A stretch of 5,946 nt of DNA from Carthagonibacter metallireducens (GTDB taxonomy: Bacteria > Gemmatimonadota > Gemmatimonadetes > Palauibacterales > Palauibacteraceae). The stretch covers positions 1 to 5,946 of the forward strand of contig JAMJQQ010000025.1 in assembly GCA_023554445.1 (NCBI GenBank), given 5' to 3'. The position numbers and the translations under genes are program-made. Positions 5,628 through 5,946 of this stretch are shown piece by piece. Positions within the stretch are counted from its first letter, which is position 1; each line of letters starts with the position of its first letter. The notes below the pieces were generated by a model. It searched no databases. It had not been told where the DNA came from and worked only from the letters and a program-made list of their open reading frames with translations.

Positions 5628-5665
5628 ATCCTCAAGTTGCCCCCCCTGTCGTTCAGGAGGCCGCC

Positions 5666-5946
5666 ATGCGATACCGTCCCCGAATCTGTAAGCCGCACAC
5701 AGTGATCGTGGTGGTGTCACTGCTTCTCGCGTGCGAGAGCACCCCCTCTGGACCCGAGCTGATCACCGTCGAGTTCGAGGCCGCGGGCGTCGTCCTGAGA
5801 CAGGGAGAACCGATCGCGGCGGCCCGGGTGGTGCTGACTCGTTGCGAGAGTATGGGTCCGGACGGGTGCAGAGAAGATGTGACGCTGGCGGCTGCGATGA
5901 CGAACCGCGCCGGAGAGTACGCACTCGACTACATCTGCGTCTGCGA
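5666..5946 (+). CDS. Lipoprotein with carboxypeptidase-regulatory-like (Ig/transthyretin-type) domain, 3' end outside window
   Basis: An open frame of 93 complete codons runs to the right edge. ATG 5666 has a near-ideal AGGAGG at 5655-5660, five nt upstream. The leader carries R2, R4, R6, K9, a hydrophobic core (V13-L21) and the lipobox L-L-A-C23, so the mature protein should be lipid-anchored. After a Ser/Thr/Pro/Gly linker, residues from about 35 give G-V-V-L-R-Q-G-E-P-I-A-A-A-R-V-V-L and, later, T-N-R-A-G-E-Y-A-L. This is the 'pIaGArVxL ... T...G.Y.l' pattern of CarboxypepD_reg / transthyretin-like seven-strand domains found on envelope proteins of this bacterial group. Unusual for the fold are paired cysteines: C62 and C70 within the insertion between the strands, and C-V-C at 91-93. 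The downstream length and any further domain are unseen, so the function is open. Confidence 0.75.
   Translation, partial: MRYRPRICKPHTVIVVVSLLLACESTPSGPELITVEFEAAGVVLRQGEPIAAARVVLTRCESMGPDGCREDVTLAAAMTNRAGEYALDYICVC

Larger units (their letters stand above)
5182..5665. other. 484-base non-coding region between two lipoprotein genes
   Basis: No credible gene is seen on either strand. Minus-strand frames here have low-complexity, Arg/Ser-rich translations and no plausible start signal. From left to right the stretch holds a terminator-like hairpin (5224-5255), a GC-rich segment, an AT-rich promoter-like island (5424-5457), three inverted repeats (5475-5495, 5548-5578, 5606-5627) and a strong ribosome binding site (5655-5660). 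No tRNA, known riboswitch consensus or repeat array was recognised. Confidence 0.6.

Noticed and set aside
5553..5660. The repeated string TTCAGGA at 5553-5559 and 5652-5658.
   Set aside because: Only seven bases are shared. The second copy is explained by the ribosome binding site, so a functional repeat is not supported.
5315..5698. A 127-codon minus-strand open frame in the intergenic region.
   Set aside because: It runs through the AT-rich island and the ribosome binding site of the downstream gene. It has no Shine-Dalgarno sequence of its own and no recognisable motif.

Overview
This is a GC-rich bacterial window (roughly 60% or more G+C by eye). It suggests a Gram-negative member of the FCB side of the tree, most likely Gemmatimonadota or a high-GC Bacteroidota/Rhodothermota relative. 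The reasons are a three-domain M1 aminopeptidase with a GGMEYP substrate loop, a DUF6702-like secreted protein and a HupE/UreJ_2-like membrane protein in one operon, plus two small lipoproteins with short lipobox leaders. The taxonomic call is inference from protein style. No rRNA or other marker is present.

Layout. Bases 1-244 (+) hold the C-terminal end of a beta-lactamase-fold serine hydrolase. It converges, with a 19-base gap, on a four-gene minus-strand operon running from 4517 down to 264. In transcription order the operon is a HupE/UreJ-like multi-pass membrane protein (4517-3879), a secreted M1 zinc metallopeptidase (3834-1762), a secreted DUF6702-like protein (1783-1217) and a PD-(D/E)XK nuclease with a predicted Fe-S cysteine set (1217-264). 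The gaps are 44 nt, then a 22-nt (or 4-nt) overlap, then a 1-nt overlap, so the last three genes are probably translationally coupled. Divergent from the operon lies a 159-residue lipoprotein (4702-5181, +), whose Shine-Dalgarno sequence sits in the arm of an inverted repeat. A terminator-like hairpin follows it.

A 484-base non-coding stretch (5182-5665) then carries this hairpin, a sharply AT-rich promoter-like island with a 10-bp-phased repeat, and several GC-rich inverted repeats. It leads to a second lipoprotein gene (5666 to the window end, +) with a carboxypeptidase-regulatory-like fold, cut by the window edge.

How the genes may work together. The first three operon products belong to the envelope: a polytopic membrane protein of a family linked to nickel/cobalt handling, a periplasmic or outer-surface metallopeptidase, and a small exported protein of unknown function. 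A plausible inference is a metal-supply, peptidase and accessory-protein module. The cytoplasmic nuclease at the end does not fit this theme and may simply share the transcript. No CRISPR array, tRNA, rRNA, insertion sequence or phage gene is visible.
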